Positions 10,371 through 22,850 of a stretch of DNA of 64,000 nucleotides are shown here, piece by piece. The stretch is from positions 1,128,402-1,192,401 of the forward strand of contig PTEX01000024.1 in NCBI GenBank assembly GCA_003342815.1, given 5' to 3'. The translations under genes and the position numbers were made by a program. A model generated the notes under the pieces. The model made no database searches. It had not been told where the DNA came from and was given only the letters and a program-made list of their open reading frames with translations. The first letter of the stretch is position 1. Each line of letters begins with the position of its first letter. The stretch is from Eudromia elegans. Its lineage: Eukaryota; Chordata; Aves; Tinamiformes; Tinamidae.

Positions 10371-12175
10371 TGCTCGCTGGGAGGGAGGTGGCCTTACACA
10401 CCAAAGGGAGAACCCAGGCCAGTTTACGGCCTTCCTGGGCCGTATAGGAGGAAAGGCCTCTGGATCCCTCTCTGCTTTGCTCCTGCCTGCAGGGCCTCTG
10501 CCACAGTTTGCTCTCTCCGCTTCCGTTTCCTTGCCTATAGGAAGGCAGTAAAACGCCACTTCCTGGGCTTACGTCTTGTGCAAGGCTAAATACAAGTGTC
10601 TAAATCCCCTCAGGACGTACATATTGTGCCTATGCTATGCATATGGCTATGTAGAAATCTACATACCCTATGTGGAAATCTACATACCCAGGCTTAAATA
10701 TCTAGAGAAGAACAAACACCAGTGCATAGGGTCAGTCCACGGAGAACCTACATGCACAAGCACAGTCCAAAAACTTCCAAACCTGCCTTGAAATCCACAG
10801 GTGCAAGAAGATTTTGCAAGCACGGTACAGTTTTGTGGCAATGGCCCCCGCGTGCACCTCTGTGGCCTCAGTTTTACAGTGCGCAAAGCACCGCAACAAT
10901 GAGCGCTGTCCCTACACGGAGCACACACAGCGTCCCCTGCCCCCGGGTACCAGGGCAGGACGGGCTTCCCCTGCTGGAGCTGGGCCCTGCGCTGTCTTGC
11001 ACCCGCTATGAGCTGTCTGCGCAAACACTGCACAGCCCAAGCAGCCGGAGCCTGACCGGGCACCCAGCCCTGCCGGCGGTCCTGGACTCCTCCGGCCACA
11101 CGAGGAGGTTGGGCCCTAGGAATGCAGCCCCCTGGGCCCTTGGGAGGCAGTGCCGACAGGGACACTCGCTGTCTTGGGGGTCTCTGCAGAGAGCAACCCT
11201 TGCCACTGGCCTGGGCTCCCTATTGTCAGGGAGAACAGGGGAGCGAGGGTGAGGTGGAGGCTGGATTTTGAGGTGAGAACAGCTACACGCCCTGCAGCAT
11301 TGGGTACGCTCGATATTTTTAGCATCCTTTGCTTCCTGCTTTCTCTCCCTCAAATTTGCTTCGACTCCTGGGCTGCCTCAGAGGAGACCCCTCCTGCTGA
11401 AATGCCTGGAGGCCCTGGGAGGGCAGCGGTGCAGACGGGCACACACCGATGGCAGGGGCAGCGCAGGGCCTTGCTCTGGCACACGGAGCCAAAGATGGAC
11501 TCTCCTCCTCCCTGCCACGCTCTCCGCTCTGCGTTGCTAAGAAGCCACAGTGATGCTGAGAGATACAACATTTTTTTTGCATGCCAGTGATGGGCTCTGA
11601 CATCGTGGTGGTGGGAAAAGGGGTGCTGGTGCTTAGCTGTCCTCCAGTGACAGGAAGAAACGTCTGGGTGCCCCGAGGTGGCACTGGGCTGCGCGTAGGG
11701 AGCACACGTTTGAGGAGAGAGTCGCGTCCTGGGGAACTTGCTGCATGACGAACCCACATTTGAGCTGCGTAAGGGGTAGAAGGTGCCCAGTGCGGCGAGA
11801 AGGCATGGAAGTCTCGCAAGAGGGAGAGCAGGCAGCAGCCCCGCGCGCACAAACACCTCATTATGCACGTGGGTGCACGCAGATCGAGGCAATGGGAGCC
11901 GGGCACTGCGCGTTGGTGGCTGTGGAGGGGTCCATGTGGTGAGCCGGGCCCGCCAGGCAGGCACCGGCCTGCCGGGGCGGCCTAGGGTATCGGGGAGCCG
12001 GGGTCAAGCGCGGAAAGAGGATCTGAAGTGCAAGCCGGGCCCCCCTGCAGGGACCTGGGACATTCCTGCAACTCAGGGGGACCGAAATGGGGCTGCCCCG
12101 TAAGGCAGCGGCACCGCATGGGACCCTGCGCTGGCGCCTGTGGCGTGACAAGAACTCTCTTCTTTTGTGTTTCAG
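9120..12175 (+). other. GABRB4 intron 1 (3056 bases)
   Basis: The donor is gtaagg and the acceptor cttcttttgtgtttcag. The first 1.25 kb is CpG island. It then holds a 21-base tandem duplication (10648-10689), and several GC-rich chance frames between 10.8 and 12.1 kb. No second signal-peptide exon was recognised, although beta-subunit genes can have alternative first exons. Confidence 0.85.
10648..10689. repeat. 21-base tandem duplication with internal palindrome
   Basis: Two adjacent 21-base units starting TATGTAGAAATC and TATGTGGAAATC differ at one base. The first unit contains ATGTAGAAATCTACAT, a hairpin-forming inverted repeat (ATGTAG / CTACAT). Confidence 0.9.
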
Positions 12176-12264
12176 CCCCTCCACTGGGAATATATCTGTG
12201 GTGAAAGAGATTGTGGACAAGTTGCTGAAGGGCTATGACGTCCGCCTCCGGCCTGACTTTGGAG
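12176..12264 (+). CDS. GABRB4: GABRB4 exon 2: mature N-terminus and N-terminal alpha helix
   Basis: The exon is 89 bases between acceptor tgtttcag|CCCC and donor GGAG|gtacgg, entering in phase 2 and leaving in phase 1. With exon 1 it encodes S27-G56 and the first base of G57. It contains [14 protein letters not shown], the N-terminal alpha helix on top of the extracellular domain of Cys-loop receptors, followed by the beta-subunit signature RLRPDFGG. An N-glycosylation sequon, NIS, lies at N32 near the mature N-terminus, in the place of the NMS sequon in beta1-3. The alignment with beta1-3 is unambiguous from the [12 protein letters not shown] block onward, while the first few mature residues (SPSTGN) are subunit-specific. 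No in-frame stop or frameshift is present. Confidence 0.95.
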
Positions 12265-15200
12265 GTACGGCGAGGCGCGTGGCGCGGTAACGCACCGCAG
12301 AGCTCCCCTCCGCACGCTCCCAGCACCCGCCACTTGCCAGTCTGCCTCTCCTCCCTTCTGCCTTCTCCTCCACTTTTCTTTCTTTGCCTCCTGGTTTGTC
12401 TCTTCCTCCACCTCGGCCGCCCCCTCTCCTCCGCCTGCTCTGCCCCGTTCTCCCTGCCTGCTCTGCCCGCTCCCCTCCTCCCTCCCGTAGCGCACGGCGC
12501 TGCCTCCCTGCTCCCTCATGAAGCGCCGAGCTCTGTAACGTACCACTCAGGAAGAGAAAAACCCCTTGGTCCAGGCTCAAATTTGCTGAGAGTCACGGAA
12601 GACCAGAAATAATATATGAATATGTATGAATATATAGGAAACACCCCCAAACTCCTATCCCAAATTTGCAGTTTCTAAAGACAGTGATTGGAGTGTTCCC
12701 AATGTCAGGATGTGTCTAGGGACATTTGCTTGGGACAGAGACACACTGGTTTTCTCTGCTCTGGATACCCTCCATGATGGACAGCAGGTCACCCCTCCAC
12801 CCCATTCCCCCGGTGCCCGATTCTCCTGCCATGGTCCCTCCAGGGGGTTGGGTGGCTGCTCATGTGGCTCTTGGTCAGTCTGTCTCCACCACATCTGGTG
12901 GGATGCCCCCTCACTAACCCTGTGGGATAACAATCTTAATTGAAAGCTGCTGGTCTTGGTGCTCTTTGGTAAAAGTGCTGGTATCTGCAGAAATATTCCT
13001 GGGTCACCTACACCACTCAAGAGCAGTGCTGGGTCTGCGAGGCAGAGAGGCAGCCTGTAGAAAGCCCACAGGTGACCACATGGCGAGCCAAGGGCTGGGG
13101 TGTTTCTGACTTCGGCCTCGTGAGCATGGTTGCTTTTGCTCTTTCCTGGGCAAGGCTACCTCCTCCTCACAAGGGCTGGTGTGGACTCAGAGCATCTTCA
13201 GGCTGTAGGAGAACAGCAGCCATACCGAGATGTTCTTCTCCAGACAACTGCTGGGAGGCAGATTCATGCCAGTGCTCTCAAGGGGCATATGCCAGGACCA
13301 AGCCAATGGTGGTGCAAGAGAAGACCTAGTTTTTTTCATGAAGGACCTGGCCTGAGCTCTTGAAATCAAGGAAGGGGGGAATATCACCAAGTTTGGAAAT
13401 CTGCCCACATATTTCAGTTTTCCTTGACACCATAAGATAAAACACCTTCCCCTGTGCTCAGGTTTCTCTGTACTTCGCACAAAGCTGCCCCCATCCACTC
13501 GCTGTTTGGTTCCCCTTCAGCAGAGACTGTCCCCCGTCCCTGCACACAGTGTTAATTGGACCTGCACACACCATCCCTCGGGCCCCGGGAGAGCCGCCAG
13601 CCACAGGAGACGCTCGCCCCTCTGAATCCCTCTGTAGCGCTGCTGCATTTGGGAATTCACTTTGGGAATTTGCAGTAGGATGCCGCTTTTAGGAGGCTTG
13701 CAGTGCCCAGCAAGGAAGGGAGCAGCAACGAGCCCCCCTTTCTCTTCTCTCCTTTGGAAGTGCAATACGGCTGGATTTGATTTAAAGGGTCTGTCCGGGA
13801 AACACTGAACGTCCCTATTAGCTGACCAGCACCAATCACAGCAATTGGTGCAGTCACATTTTATGAGGGGGAGAACTGCAGAGATGACATAAAAAACTGC
13901 AAGAAAACCATCTCATACGCCATTGAGATGATTATGATACAGTAAAGCAGTAGGTGATCTGGCTCCGCACAGGCACAAAGCGGAGGGGTGATGGGGGATG
14001 CAGCGGGGAGCTGTGAAGCTGCCTGCAGGAGAGGGCTCCTGGTCACTGCCTGTCCGCCCCGGTCCCCCATGGCACCCAGCCTGCCCTCTGGGACATGAAG
14101 CTCCCCTTCTTTGTGCTCGGGCTAAGCTGCCTGGTGCAGGCATTGCTGCCTGAGCTGCCAGCCCTGTTCGGTGCAGGAGTCAGGCTGGGTGGGCACTTAG
14201 CTCATCCTGACTGCAGGATGGATGGTTCTGGGGAAAACATTGCATTGCATTTCAACTTATTTGAATTGTCAAAGTAGAAATAGCATTTTCCTCACTCAAG
14301 CAGAGAAAAAGACAAGGGTAACCCTGTTTTCTGCATGAACCTCCCTGTTGCCTTTCACTCTTTCTTGTCCTTCTCTCCACTTGTAAGTGCAAAGTCCCTG
14401 CTCAGAGCACCAGTGATGGGTTCCTTTGGTGCTCGCTATGCAGTGATGCCCTAGACAACATCCCTGGCTGCCCTGCAGAATATCTGCCCTGGAGGATAAG
14501 TCTCTCTGGATAAAACTGTCCCTGCAGCATCTACAGATAAGAGAAGGATGGGCTGAGAACAGAGCCCAAAACCTGGGAACCTTTAACATTACGAAGCCAG
14601 GAAAAAGAAGTGGATGTTTCTGTGCACTGCTACCATCCTCAGAGCTCACCAGTTCTCTGAGACCTTAAGCCAAATCTATAGCTAGGATAAATCCTGTGGG
14701 ATCACTCCAGAGCCCATCTAACCCCTTGTGATTTTAGTTCATCTGCAAGGCATGGAGAAGGTGGAGTTCTGCACTCCCACCAGCAGTGTGTGCAGTTGGA
14801 GAAGCCACACATCGGGCAAAGCCCCAGGGACTCTCTGGGTGCAAAACTAACCTCCCAGGCGAGGGGCATGGGGAGCAGTACCAAACCCTAGTCACAGGAA
14901 CCTCGTGGGATGGGTTGTTCCCCTAGAGAAGGGCAGTGGTACCCTGCCTCCAGACAGCCACCCGTGGTGGTGGACAGACCAACTTTAAACTTGCTGTTCC
15001 TCCTTCCTCTGGATCCTCTCCAAGTGCGATGCCTTGCACTGGCTGCCACGTTGTGCTCCACACGTGACAGGGACAGCAGCTTGTCCCACTGCTGCCCTTG
15101 CTTTCCCATCCCTCATCCATCCCATCTCTTTCAAACCTCTGCCCACAGCCTCCTTCATACTACACCACGAACTTCATCCCTCCTTCCCTCCACAGCCTTC

Positions 15201-18200
15201 CAACCCTTCACCATCTGGGTCAGCTTGTTGACACTGAAGCTGGGTAAGATGGGTCTGGGCTATCACTGCTGGTTGAAGGCACTCACTCTTCACCCACTTG
15301 CACCAGTCCCAGGAAGAGACAGGGACCAAAGAGCCTATTAGGTAGGAAGAGCCCCTGGAGAGGGGCAGGTCCTGCTTGGTGTCACACTGCCCATTATGGG
15401 GAGGCCACACAGTGCAGCCAGCACCGGCACTCAGAGGCACAGGGCAAGGGAGGGCCCTTCTGTCCCTACCACACAGATTGCCGGCTGGGAAACAGCCCAC
15501 CGAAGCAGCAAACCAGGCTGCCTCCCCTTCCTCCCTTCTCTGCTCTCCTGCCATTCCCCCCAGCTTTGGAGGAGGGTCCACGCTCCCGCAGCACAGCAGC
15601 ACCCGCACTGCCTGCGTGTGGATGCCTTTCTGCTGGCGTATGCTCCTCTCCCATCCCCGCACCTTTATCCGTCCTCTACCCCTCCCAGGTCAAGCCTATG
15701 GAGCTACTGTACGCTCTTCTGCCTCCTCTCCAGCCCTCCTCCAGCTGGAACTCCTCCGCCTCCCCACATTATGGGACTCCCTCTCTTTCACTGCCCCCTC
15801 TCCCTTGATCCATGCCTTGCTCACAGCCCTGCTTTGGCCTTGGCCCATCCTCATTGTCAGCTTGGGATGTGCAGGAAACAGGCAGGCAGAGAGAGCAGGA
15901 ACCAGCCCATTGGCCTCAAAGCACCAGTGATTTCCAGGGCACTGAAGGCTCTGCTCTCAGACAAGGGCCCCCGCACAGCCGCCGGGATGTGGTGCTTCCA
16001 CAGCCCCAAATGCATCTCACAGCTCTGCAGTCCTCTTTTTTTGAGAAAGAAAGAGAACTCCGACTAATGCCAAAAGGAGGACAGGCCTGCTGGGGATTGC
16101 AGTTCACTTTTTAATTTTGAGATGCCTCGTTAGCTCCAGGCCGAGCTGAGTGGCTGAGAAGCGCCAGCCACTTATTCTCCTCCCCTCTCCGCCGTCCCCT
16201 CGGAAACCCATTAGGTCAACGAGCAGGTCGGCTCTCGAGCGGTGCTGCAGCACTGGGCGCAACGTGCTCACCTGGGGACGGAGCTGAGTTAGCGGGGCAC
16301 CCAGGGGAAAGGTGCAACGTTGGAGCCATACAGGGGTGCTGGGAAATGCTGGGGGCAGCTCCTCCAGAAGGAGCTCAGACAAGGCGGCCCACGGGGTCAG
16401 GAGCAGGGGGATGGCATTGAAGGGGATGCTGCAACTGAGGTGTTGCAAGAGAGGCGTCATTACAGAAAGCAGTGTGTCCACGGTTTAGGACGGTATGAGC
16501 TGGGGATGCTGCAGATCAGATCTGGGAAGCATTGCAGAGCCGGGGGTGAGGTCGAGATAAGGAGCTTTCAGAGCAGCGCTGTGGTTATTGCGAGTGCTCT
16601 TAGCCTCTCACTTTGAGAAGCATTAGTTGCATAGGAGGAAAAAAATAAATAAAACAGGCAAATGAAGACTGTATTGCCTTGGGGTAGAGAGAGCGATGAA
16701 GGAATGGCAGGAGGAGCCCACTTGAGCTCAGTGACTCAGCTGCTCTCTGTTGGTGCAAAATTTCCAGCCCAAAACTTCGCAAGAGTTTCAGACAGAAGTC
16801 TCTGCTACCCAGCAGTGGATGCAAGAGGATTCTGTATGGTTTCCCAGCATCTTTTACAGATCCAGCTAGTAAAAGGCAGGTTGAGGTTCTCTGTTCCTTG
16901 TCCTCAAGCCATCTAGAGAGTGCAGGGATCCTGTTTTCTCTTTTTATTCCTGGGGTAATGTGTGCAGTGTCTGCAAATGCCTGGTGAAAAGGGAATCATC
17001 AGAAGCCTTTGTGATTACACAATAAGTCCTTGTTTCAGACTATGGGTCTGGCAGCCTCCCCTGCTTCATTTTTGCCTCAAACTTCCCTAAAGAGAATTAG
17101 AGCTTAGGGAGTCTTGGTTCTTCAGAGGGACAAAGATGAGCCTGCACTCTGCTCCTCATCTGTTCTGTCGCCGAGACCTGGATTCTGAGCTCTCTCATCA
17201 CCCTTGTTGTGTCACCCCCTTCTCTGAGAGCCAAATTCCTCCATAGCTGCAATATCCAGGCCTCCCTGCCCTCCCTCTCCTGCCCCTCCATCCTCAGCCC
17301 CTCACATATGCACCTCATCCCACGTCCCAGTTGCTCCCTACTTGTTCCCTGCATTTCCTCTTCAGGCAGCAGCAAGGGCCACAATGAATTCAATGGGCAT
17401 GGTATGAAATACGCAGCCATTCCCTGTGCAACAGCATCACTTGAAAGTCAGAACTGTAAAAATAAATGATTGCTGATGCATAAAGTGTTGCAGCGAGGCA
17501 TGGCCAGCAGTGAGGACTCTGGAAGCGGCGGGGCTGGAGGCTGGGCACGGGGCAGCCGGCTGAGCACGCCGAGCACGACACACTGGCCGGGCTGCCGCGG
17601 AGATGGCACCAGGGCGGTGCCGTGCCCTGAGTGGCACGGATTTGGCACCTCACCACAGACAAGATGGGCAGTGTGGCGTGTGGTGAAGGTTCCCTCACAA
17701 CGTCCCCGAGAAGCCTGCTTTCTGCTGCGTATCGCGATCAGCCGCTGCGGCACGGGTTTTGGTTTGTCCATATAGTTTCCTTGCTTTGATTTTTCTGAGT
17801 GGAAGGGGGGATTTTATGCAAAATTAGGCATTTCTGAGAACAAACCGAGGCATGACATGCTACTTTTTTTCACCCTCTTTCAAAATGCTGCAGAGCTGCA
17901 AAATGGCAGCTCTTCCAGCAGGCCTGCCCCCAGGTGCATGCAAAGCAGGCAGGTGCCCAGCAGCTGCTGGGCCAGCAGAATGATTGTGGTCCCACCACCT
18001 GTTTTGTCTGTCCAACATCCCAGACTGCCCGGTGCTGCTGAGGGAAGGGACAGGCTCCGTGGGGCTGAGGAGCTTGGTGTGGGAAGGACGCAACGCTCCC
18101 CAGGTCCTCTGCTGCGAGCCCACTTTTCCACAGCTCTGCCCGCACTTCTCCTGCTCCCTGTCTGTGGCAAAATTAATTCTCAGAGCCGCCAGATCCATTT

Positions 18201-18404
18201 TTCCCTTTCTTTCTGACATGCCTTGAGCCAGCTCTCTCCCACGCTCTGGGGCAGGAAATTGAGACTAGTTGGAAGGCACTCCATCCACCAGGACCATGTC
18301 CTTCATCTTCATGTTCTGCAGGAGAAAGTGCCCACACTTGGACACAGGATTAAGCTGAAATTCACAGCCTTATTGAGTGGGAAATATGACCCTTCCTTTC
18401 CTAT

Positions 18405-18770
18405 AGCCAGGCAGGGAGGAGAGAACAGCTGAGGATTGGAAAACAGAGAGACGAAATATGGACCAGAGGAAGAGAAGGAGTAATTGTAGAAGGAGAGACA
18501 GGGACAGATTGGAAAAATAGGGTAGCGTTTAAGGAGCCATTTCATGGGGAGACTGCTGAGGACCTCTGGGATGGCCTGGACCTGACAGAGGGCAGAGAAG
18601 GTGTCTTGAGTGGAACCAAGGGGCAAGGAAAGAAGATGTAAGCACTACTGGAGAGGGCAGAAGGAAGTGGAAGAGGGGAACAGTAGAAAAAACTGTGAGA
18701 GAGAGTGGGAGGATGTGAGAAACGTGTGAGAGAGAGGAGGAGGCTGAGCTGTATTTGGGCCGAGAAGGGC
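18405..18770. repeat. Purine-rich low-complexity tract
   Basis: About 365 bases are dominated by GA/GGA/AGAG words on the + strand, with few pyrimidines. The mirror tendency could favour triplex structure. No repeat family is recognised. Confidence 0.6.
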
Positions 18771-20137
18771 GAGGAAATGAGGATGTCCAGGCCTGCTGTC
18801 CTGACTTTGCCTGGGAGGCTTTTCCCTACCAGGGATCATGGGGGCTGGACCCTGAGGGAGCTAGGGCCCAGAGCAGCGAGCAGCCTGTGGCCTGCAGTGA
18901 GGAGGGGGGACACTGGCTAGTCAGGGAGAACAAGAGCCAACACAGGGGAGAGAGGAGATGGGGGCAGAAATAAGATGGCAGGAGAAGGCCCAAAAGATGG
19001 CAGGGACCACTCTGGAGAGTAAGGTTAGAAGTAGATGCAGGGCCATGGGGACTGCATTCCTTTTCAGAGACCCTAATATCCGCAGGTGCCACCATGCCTC
19101 CATGGTCAAGAAACGCAGTGCAACCCATGGCCAAAGGAAGTGTGGATATGGCCCAGGAATGGCAGTAGCCCTGCTCTCCTGCTGTGTGGCAGGACAAGGA
19201 GTGAGTGTCCTTGGTCAGCAGATTTGACCACAGCTGTACAACCGTACAGCCCCTTCCTCCTCCCCCATTTACATGACTTCTGCCCCCAGATCATGGGTCA
19301 CATCATCTCTAGGGCTAATGTTGAAGGAAGATGACAACCTCCTGCTGTTATGTCTTACTTCGTTAACTCAAGTGGCAGGAACCGAAAGGATCCAGTCCTT
19401 CTTAGGACATATGTGGATGTTAACACATTGCCACATGATGGAATTTCTGGGGTTTTTTCAGTTTGCTCTTTTTATAGGAAATACATACTGTTAAAAAGAT
19501 TTTTCAGGGTGTAAAGTCAAACACTCAAGACATCAGAAACACCAGAACTGAGATTGTTTTGCAGAGCTGTATTTGGTCTGCTCATGAGTGGGCATCAGGA
19601 GGCAAGGTCCACATGCTTTTCCTGAGCACCTCTTCCTCACAGAGCAAGCAGGAGATGCTGTTTTTTAGGGGGCTGTTCCTTCTTGTTTCCCCTCAACAGA
19701 AAGGGGACATGCTGGAGGCAGTGGGGACTAGGTGAGGAGATCATGACAGACAGCTAAGACAGGATGAGCTAGAAGACTGGGAGCAAGACGCCTATCTGGT
19801 GCAGAGAGTGGCACTGAGCAGGCAAGGACCAGCCTGGGCTTGTGTCTTTGTGGTGGCTCTGTATTCAGACCTGCTGCTAACATAGAATTAGTTGTTCTTA
19901 TGGCTGCTGTCAAGCACACCAGTACAACCTGAACATGTACGCAGCTGCCCTCTGAGGAGTCAAGAGTGGCCCATACTGTGGTGTGGCCAGTAGTCAGACA
20001 CCTGATTTTCCAGAATATTTCACAGCATTATATTGAGCACACTGTATCTTCAAAGCCAGCTCCTATTGATTGCAGCCACAGCTGTGAGGGTGCAGCTCTG
20101 GAGTCCCAAGAGAGAGACATTCCAAGATCATGAAAAC

Positions 20138-20205
20138 CTGTGAGGTTTAGGTGCCTTGCATAGCACCATGTAGGAAAACCAGTGCCGTATCCAGTCTTGG
20201 AGAAT
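20138..20205 (-). mobile_element. Possible short MIR-like remnant
   Basis: GTGAGGTTTAGGTGCCTTGC, a gap, then ACCATGTAGG and GTGCCGTATCCAGTCTTGG follow the MIR reverse-complement order (GAGGTTAAGTGACTTGCC, ACACAGCTAG, GGATTCGAACCCAGGTCTT). It is short and weak; chance similarity is possible. Confidence 0.3.
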
Positions 20206-21208
20206 AGGATTCACCAACAATCTTCCTTCCTTTGCTGGAGGTCTACCTTTCACTCACTGCATGGCCATCAGCTTCCTCAGCTAATCAGGCAGAGACCCTA
20301 GCAGAAGTGCCCTTCTTCACTATATAATCCTGAGTCATCCTCAGAACAAATCTGTCCTCTGTCAAACAAGAAAGAGGAATGAGAAGGATCTTGAGGACTG
20401 TTTAATAAAGAACTGGTGCTACAACATCCATTCAGCAAGGGGCATCCTTATACCTGATGGACATTTTGAGAGCTTGCTTATTGTGCAGCTTTTTTGTCTG
20501 CAATAATATTTTAGAACGTTAGACTCATTCTTTCCTCCAGTGTGATAAAGCTTGGGAGCATCTCTTTGCATGTTGAGCATATTTATGAATTCATGATCCA
20601 TAAGATCTTTATTATCCCCCTTCAGAGATAGGAAGATCTGACATAAAATGGCCAGGAAGGGAGTTTTGGGTGGTGTGACCAAGACAGCAGTGAGGATGAG
20701 TTCTCTCGACTCTCAGCCTGCAGCCAAATTGGAGGTGGATGTCTACACAATTCACAGGCCTGGCCAGCAGCAATGCTTAGCAACACCAAGCGTTTGCTGG
20801 ATTTGATACCAAATGGAGGGCATGTAGTCCTGGTGTCATTTATTAAGCCACTACACTTTTGCAGTAATAGAAGTTTTGATTCTCATGTCTGCACTAAATC
20901 CTATTCAGTATAATTGCATTTGGTTGCTCTTCATTTTCCTTTTCACTCCTGTTTTTTGTAGCTTTGCCCAACCATTCCACTCCACCACGGACACAGACAC
21001 TTTCCAGTGCTGTTGGAGCTGTTCCCTGGTAGTGCACTGTAACTAGTGAAGGATTGTGAGATCTATTTCCGTAATAGAAAGACTTTGTCATCATTTTAAC
21101 AAAGCATTTATTCCAGGAATTTTGCCTCCTTTCTTAGGCACAGATATTTTATGGTTGAATACAATACCTTTAAGGTACTGATTGTAAAATAATTCCAATA
21201 ATTCATAA

Positions 21209-21224
21209 TTAACTAATTAGTTAA
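21209..21224. repeat. 16-base perfect AT palindrome
   Basis: TTAACTAATTAGTTAA is its own reverse complement. The core TAATTA is a homeodomain-type site and the GTTAA arms resemble HNF1/POU half-sites. It sits in an AT-rich block (21120-21240). Confidence 0.9.
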
Positions 21225-22730
21225 CAAATCAAAAATGGGTTGGTGTTTAGAGCATGTCTGGAGGATGTGTGCCATCTTGCTTGGACACTGAAGTCCAATG
21301 ACGTTGTTCTTCCTCGTTATCTACATAACATCACCATTTCTGTGAATATTCCTGCCAATAATATACTAGGGGCTGTCACTGAAAGCAAAATGTAAAAAGA
21401 GTGAAAAACCTGTCAAAGTGAGTCCTTTTAATTAATCAGAGTATATTTCCAAAGTCCTAAATCCAGTAATCAGAATAGCTTTGCATATAGCATTGTTCAT
21501 TTCTTAAAGCTGCCAACAGCAGTCAGGCAGAAAAATATCTATTTTATCTGCACAGTGTAGAACATAAAGGTCCAGTGATATGTTGTAGCTTTACCTCTAC
21601 ATGAAACAGACTGTATGTGCACATCATTTTTCTCACCTGGTTCAAATAAAAGGCTACTAAAGTGTCAGGTTGAATTGATGTAATATAGTTCTTTAGTGGT
21701 AGTCACAGTATTTGGTGTGGAAGACTGTAAGATCCATTCCTGCAGACAGGCTTTGATGGGATTTGTTATATGTTTATTTATATCTTGATATTTCTTGGGA
21801 AATACCATGGACAAGACAAACGATGTGCTTAGTGATAGCAAAAGGCCCATTCAAGCAACTCACATCACATACATGAAAAGAAGAGAGCTGCTAGAAGGTG
21901 GAACTCTATAGCTGGAATAGGTCTGTGGAATAAACAAGTATATTGTAGATCCAGGGATTTATCTTGTTCTTATTAAATGGAAGACAACAGAACTCTTTTC
22001 AGTCATACCTTACTTCAAGTCAGTAAAAACACTGCTATTTCCTTTGAGCAGCAGATGAATTTCAGGGAGGTTTTGAAAACACTGCACATGCTAATCCAAC
22101 AGGCTTCTTCTGCTTTCAGCATTTCTTCTTGGTTCTGTGTCAGAGTTAGGAACTCTTTTTCTTCTCCAATCTTTTCTTTGCCCTCTTTCCTGCTCTCCTC
22201 TCTGCAGTCCTGGTGGAATAGTGTTGTTAAGTAATTGTGCACTTAGAGATGTCTGTGCTTGTGACAGGGGTGAGCCTCAGCCCAGTCTAGCGTGGCTTGA
22301 ATTTCCCTCCCTAGACCTCAAGACCTCTTAGTGCAAGTCTGGGATGGTTCAGAGTACAGCTATAGTTGGAAAAGAGCCTCTGTAAAAATTACATCTTGTT
22401 GTTCCATATTTATTCTCCCTCAGTGGTTTCCATGTCAAATTTGCTCAGTTTACCAGTCAAAACAAGATATTTCTACCTGCCAGCTCTGCCAGCTCAGCCT
22501 GGGCTCCGGAAATCAAGCTGTGCTCTCTCTGCTCTGGACATCATCACTAGCCAGAAAGGATTCTGGAATTGAGGCTGAGTGGAATGTGATTTTGATTATG
22601 CATGAATATAATTTGTTCTCAGGTAGCATTACTGGCTTTGTGTGACAAGTAGCAGCAAGGTTTCTGCACTGTACAAACATTGACTAAGAGGTCTTCCCTG
22701 CTTCCTGTGGGCTGATGGACTTCCACTACT

Positions 22731-22850
22731 GTTTTACACCTAGGAGATACCGAGGCGGGCAACTTGTTTGAGTTGACACAGAAAAACCTGTGACAGAGCA
22801 AGGGACAGAACCAGGAAGTTCTGCTTCGCACTATTACCCTTTACTCACAA
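22731..22850 (-). mobile_element. MIR / CORE-SINE-like fossil
   Basis: It has the same series of motifs as the copy at 46083 but with different decay: GTTTTACACCTAGGAGATACCGAGGCGGG, then a region matching AGTGACTTGCCCAAGGTCACACAGC in spacing, then GGGACAGAACCAGGAAGTTCTG in place of the GATTCGAACCCAGGTCTTCTG side. Orientation is the same (minus). Confidence 0.55.

Noticed and set aside
8324..10589. Open frames of 585 (+) and 522 (-) codons over exon 1
   Set aside because: They overlap each other and several other frames within a CpG island where stop codons are rare. The peptides are Ala/Arg/Pro/Cys-rich, and the + frame is out of phase with the real signal-peptide exon.
10903..10930. Possible RE1/NRSE silencer (GCGCTGTCC half-site) in intron 1
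   Set aside because: Only one half-site fits. The second half (GGTGCTGAA side) is not present at a usable spacing.
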